From JBFKPQ01 sp041628225 (lineage in GTDB: Bacteria; Actinomycetota; Acidimicrobiia; Spongiisociales; JAENVV01), in NCBI GenBank assembly GCA_041628225.1, contig JBFKPQ010000153.1:1-5794 (forward strand): 5,794 bases of DNA, read 5' to 3'. A program made the translations under genes and the position numbers. Position 1 is the first letter of the stretch. Each line of letters opens with the position of its first letter. Shown in pieces: positions 4,987 to 5,794 of this stretch. A model generated the notes under the pieces. That model was not told where the DNA came from. It saw nothing but the letters and a program-made list of their open reading frames with translations, and searched no databases.

Positions 4987-4993
4987 CCTCCTC
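4987..4993 (-). promoter_or_regulatory. Strong ribosome binding site of the dehydrogenase gene
   Basis: GAGGAGG on the minus strand lies 3 bases before ATG 4983 and fixes that start. It contrasts with the four genes in the window that lack a Shine-Dalgarno. Confidence 0.75.
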
Positions 4994-5000
4994 TTCGAAG

Positions 5001-5009
5001 CTAATTTAG
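5001..5009. promoter_or_regulatory. AT-rich island, shared divergent promoter candidate
   Basis: The 64-bp gap between the dehydrogenase and DUF488-like genes contains a single AT-rich island, CTAATTTAG, which is an odd-length palindrome. It offers TAAATT as a -10 for the minus strand (plus 5003-5008) and TAATTT for the plus strand (5002-5007), overlapping by all but one base. Polymerase would thus choose between the two directions. No good -35 is seen on either side. Confidence 0.4.
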
Positions 5010-5047
5010 GTCGCCGGACCAGCGGAACGTCGGATCTCGGAGGGGTA

Positions 5048-5437
5048 GTGCACAGCTTGTTGATCGCTCACGCCGAGATCGGCTCGGTCGTCGAGTTCCT
5101 GCACCGGCTCGAAGCGGTGCGGGCAGACACGGTGGTCGACCTTCGCTACGGAGCGCGCGATCACCGTGATGCCGATTGGTCGTCCGACGCGCTCACGTCA
5201 CTCCTCGGTGCGGCAGGCTTCGGATACCTGATCCGCCCGGTGCCCGCCGGAGTTCCCCAAGACGTGCTGGCCGGTACGGTGGGTGAGCTTGCCGAACTCC
5301 TCGCCGATCACCGCCATGTCGTGGTGCTCTCGGGACCTGCCACAGAGCGGATCGTGGCTGCGCTCGGCGACCTCGGCATCGCGAGCCTCGACCTGCATCC
5401 GCAAGGTCCCGCACCTCACCCCGCCCCCCTCTGGTAA
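5048..5437 (+). CDS. DUF488-like small protein, divergent
   Basis: The reading gives 129 residues from GTG 5048, with GGAGG at 5039-5043 four bases upstream. A TTG at 5057 is an alternative start. The fold pattern resembles DUF488: LLIAHAEIGSVVEFLHRL (4-21) in place of TIGHS...EFL, then DTVVDLR (27-33) matching the family's VVDVR strand, and SSDALTSLLGAAGFGYL (45-61) for the following helix and strand. The later VVVLSGPATERIVAAL (91-106) corresponds to the family's LLCAE...CHR segment, but the cysteines and CHR are absent. If DUF488 is right, the usual conserved site has been lost. The function of DUF488 is itself unclear. The longer open frame back to 4832 runs antisense to the dehydrogenase gene and was not accepted. 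Confidence 0.6.
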   Translation: MHSLLIAHAEIGSVVEFLHRLEAVRADTVVDLRYGARDHRDADWSSDALTSLLGAAGFGYLIRPVPAGVPQDVLAGTVGELAELLADHRHVVVLSGPATERIVAALGDLGIASLDLHPQGPAPHPAPLW

Positions 5438-5450
5438 TCACCGAATCTGT

Positions 5451-5462
5451 CGGCGCGCGCCG
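5451..5462. other. 12-bp perfect palindrome before the CxxC small gene
   Basis: CGGCGCGCGCCG is a perfect inverted repeat, 13 bases after the DUF488-like stop and one base before the TACGCT -10 box. It could be a repressor site in the promoter spacer, or a short hairpin terminator (CGGC/GCCG arms) for the upstream gene. No T-run follows. Confidence 0.35.
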
Positions 5463-5463
5463 G

Positions 5464-5469
5464 TACGCT
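5464..5469 (+). promoter_or_regulatory. Candidate -10 hexamer (TACGCT) of the CxxC small gene, leaderless type
   Basis: TACGCT fits TANNNT and ends 7 bases before ATG 5477, which lacks a Shine-Dalgarno. The arrangement mirrors the PH-domain, nuclease and ATP-grasp genes. Confidence 0.4.
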
Positions 5470-5476
5470 CGACGAC

Positions 5477-5668
5477 ATGGAATCCACGCTCACAGACATG
5501 ACCGTGTGGCTCGATCCACTCGGCATCGATGTTCTCGCCGAGTTCACGGGACCTGCGGTCGATTGCCCGGCCTGCCGGGCACCGATGACGGGCGCGACGC
5601 TCGACCTCGGCGCACACGGCATCGAGCCCGCCGCCTGCCAGGCCTGCGGGGTGGTCCTCGTCGGCTGA
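5477..5668 (+). CDS. Small protein with two CxxC motifs, probable zinc ribbon
   Basis: The 63-residue product has Cys30-P-A-Cys33 and Cys54-Q-A-Cys57, separated by 20 residues containing GATLDLGAHGIEP. This spacing suits a single four-cysteine zinc ribbon or knuckle. The N-terminal 28 residues are acidic and hydrophobic (TVWLDPLGIDVLAEF at 9-23) and have no recognised motif. I do not recognise the family, and no catalytic site is visible. It may be a nucleic-acid- or protein-binding accessory factor, but this is not shown. It sits 39 bp after the DUF488-like gene and 42 bp before the Bax inhibitor-1-like gene in the same direction, so partial cotranscription is possible. Confidence 0.7.
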   Translation: MESTLTDMTVWLDPLGIDVLAEFTGPAVDCPACRAPMTGATLDLGAHGIEPAACQACGVVLVG

Positions 5669-5675
5669 GCCGGTT

Positions 5676-5681
5676 TAGCAT
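5676..5681 (+). promoter_or_regulatory. Candidate -10 hexamer (TAGCAT) for the Bax inhibitor-1-like gene
   Basis: TAGCAT fits TANNNT and lies in the 42-bp gap. A start near 5688 would leave a leader of about 23 bases with GGGAG (5698-5702) as ribosome binding site, 8 bases before ATG 5711. Confidence 0.3.
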
Positions 5682-5710
5682 CCGGGCCGCACGCCACGGG
5701 AGTAGATGCC

Positions 5711-5794
5711 ATGTACGAACAGCCACCCGCCTTGCCGACGGTCGCCGCTCGCGCCTCGGTCGAGGAGCGGGCCGCCTTTCTCGCCAAGACCTAC
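5711..5794 (+). CDS. Probable Bax inhibitor-1/YccA family membrane protein, N-terminal fragment
   Basis: Only the first 28 codons lie in the window, and the frame is open at the edge. The residues SVEERAAFLAKTY (16-28) resemble the cytoplasmic lead-in (R-A-x-F-x-x-K-T-Y) that precedes the first transmembrane helix in bacterial Bax inhibitor-1 proteins, which are polytopic membrane proteins. The helix itself would begin just outside the window, so the assignment rests on a short match. ATG 5711 has a GGGAG site 8 bases upstream. An ATG at 5706 in another frame gives proline- and arginine-rich sequence and was rejected. Confidence 0.55.
   Translation, partial: MYEQPPALPTVAARASVEERAAFLAKTY

Noticed and set aside
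4832..5047. Upstream extension of the DUF488-like gene
   Set aside because: It lies antisense to the dehydrogenase N-terminus and lacks domain similarity. GTG 5048 has a ribosome binding site.

Overview
The window is GC-rich with densely packed genes. Several starts have an actinobacterial TANNNT -10 hexamer only 6-7 bases upstream, which is the layout of leaderless transcription. Together with the gene content this suggests a member of the Actinomycetota. An uncultured or Acidimicrobiia-like lineage is my guess, and nothing in the sequence proves it.

Layout: (1) Positions 1-428, minus strand: N-terminal part of a membrane-anchored bacterial PH-domain (DUF304/bPH2) protein, cut by the window edge. 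(2) Positions 429-1426: about 1 kb without a credible protein gene, but packed with hairpins. Read as minus-strand RNA, at least ten hairpins carry a C(UUCG)G tetraloop and another eight or so carry a GNRA tetraloop, all on different stem sequences. The region also holds two copies, exactly 298 bp apart, of a minus-strand promoter module. Each copy has a TTGCAA/G -35, a 17-bp spacer, a TACNTT -10, and two upstream GTCGCGAA boxes 20 bp apart. I read this as one or two undescribed structured non-coding RNAs, called RNA-A and RNA-B here. (3) Positions 1427-2212, plus: a small RecB/Cas4-type PD-(D/E)XK nuclease with four probable Fe-S cysteines. (4) Positions 2287-3678, plus: an ATP-grasp protein of unknown substrate. 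(5) Positions 3703-4983, minus: a complete glutamate dehydrogenase-family enzyme, convergent with the ATP-grasp gene. (6) Positions 5048-5437, plus: a small divergent DUF488-like protein, transcribed away from the dehydrogenase across a 64-bp gap. (7) Positions 5477-5668, plus: a 63-residue protein with two CxxC motifs. (8) From 5711, plus: the first 28 codons of a probable Bax inhibitor-1/YccA family membrane protein, cut by the window end.

The protein genes look like ordinary chromosomal housekeeping or conserved hypothetical genes. Most appear to have their own promoter, so no pathway links them visibly. The novelty is the hairpin region between the divergent PH-domain and nuclease genes. 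The strand preference of its tetraloops, the repeated promoter modules and the shared order of elements after each promoter all point to minus-strand RNA transcribed towards the PH-domain gene. No expression or conservation data were available, so this remains an inference from sequence.
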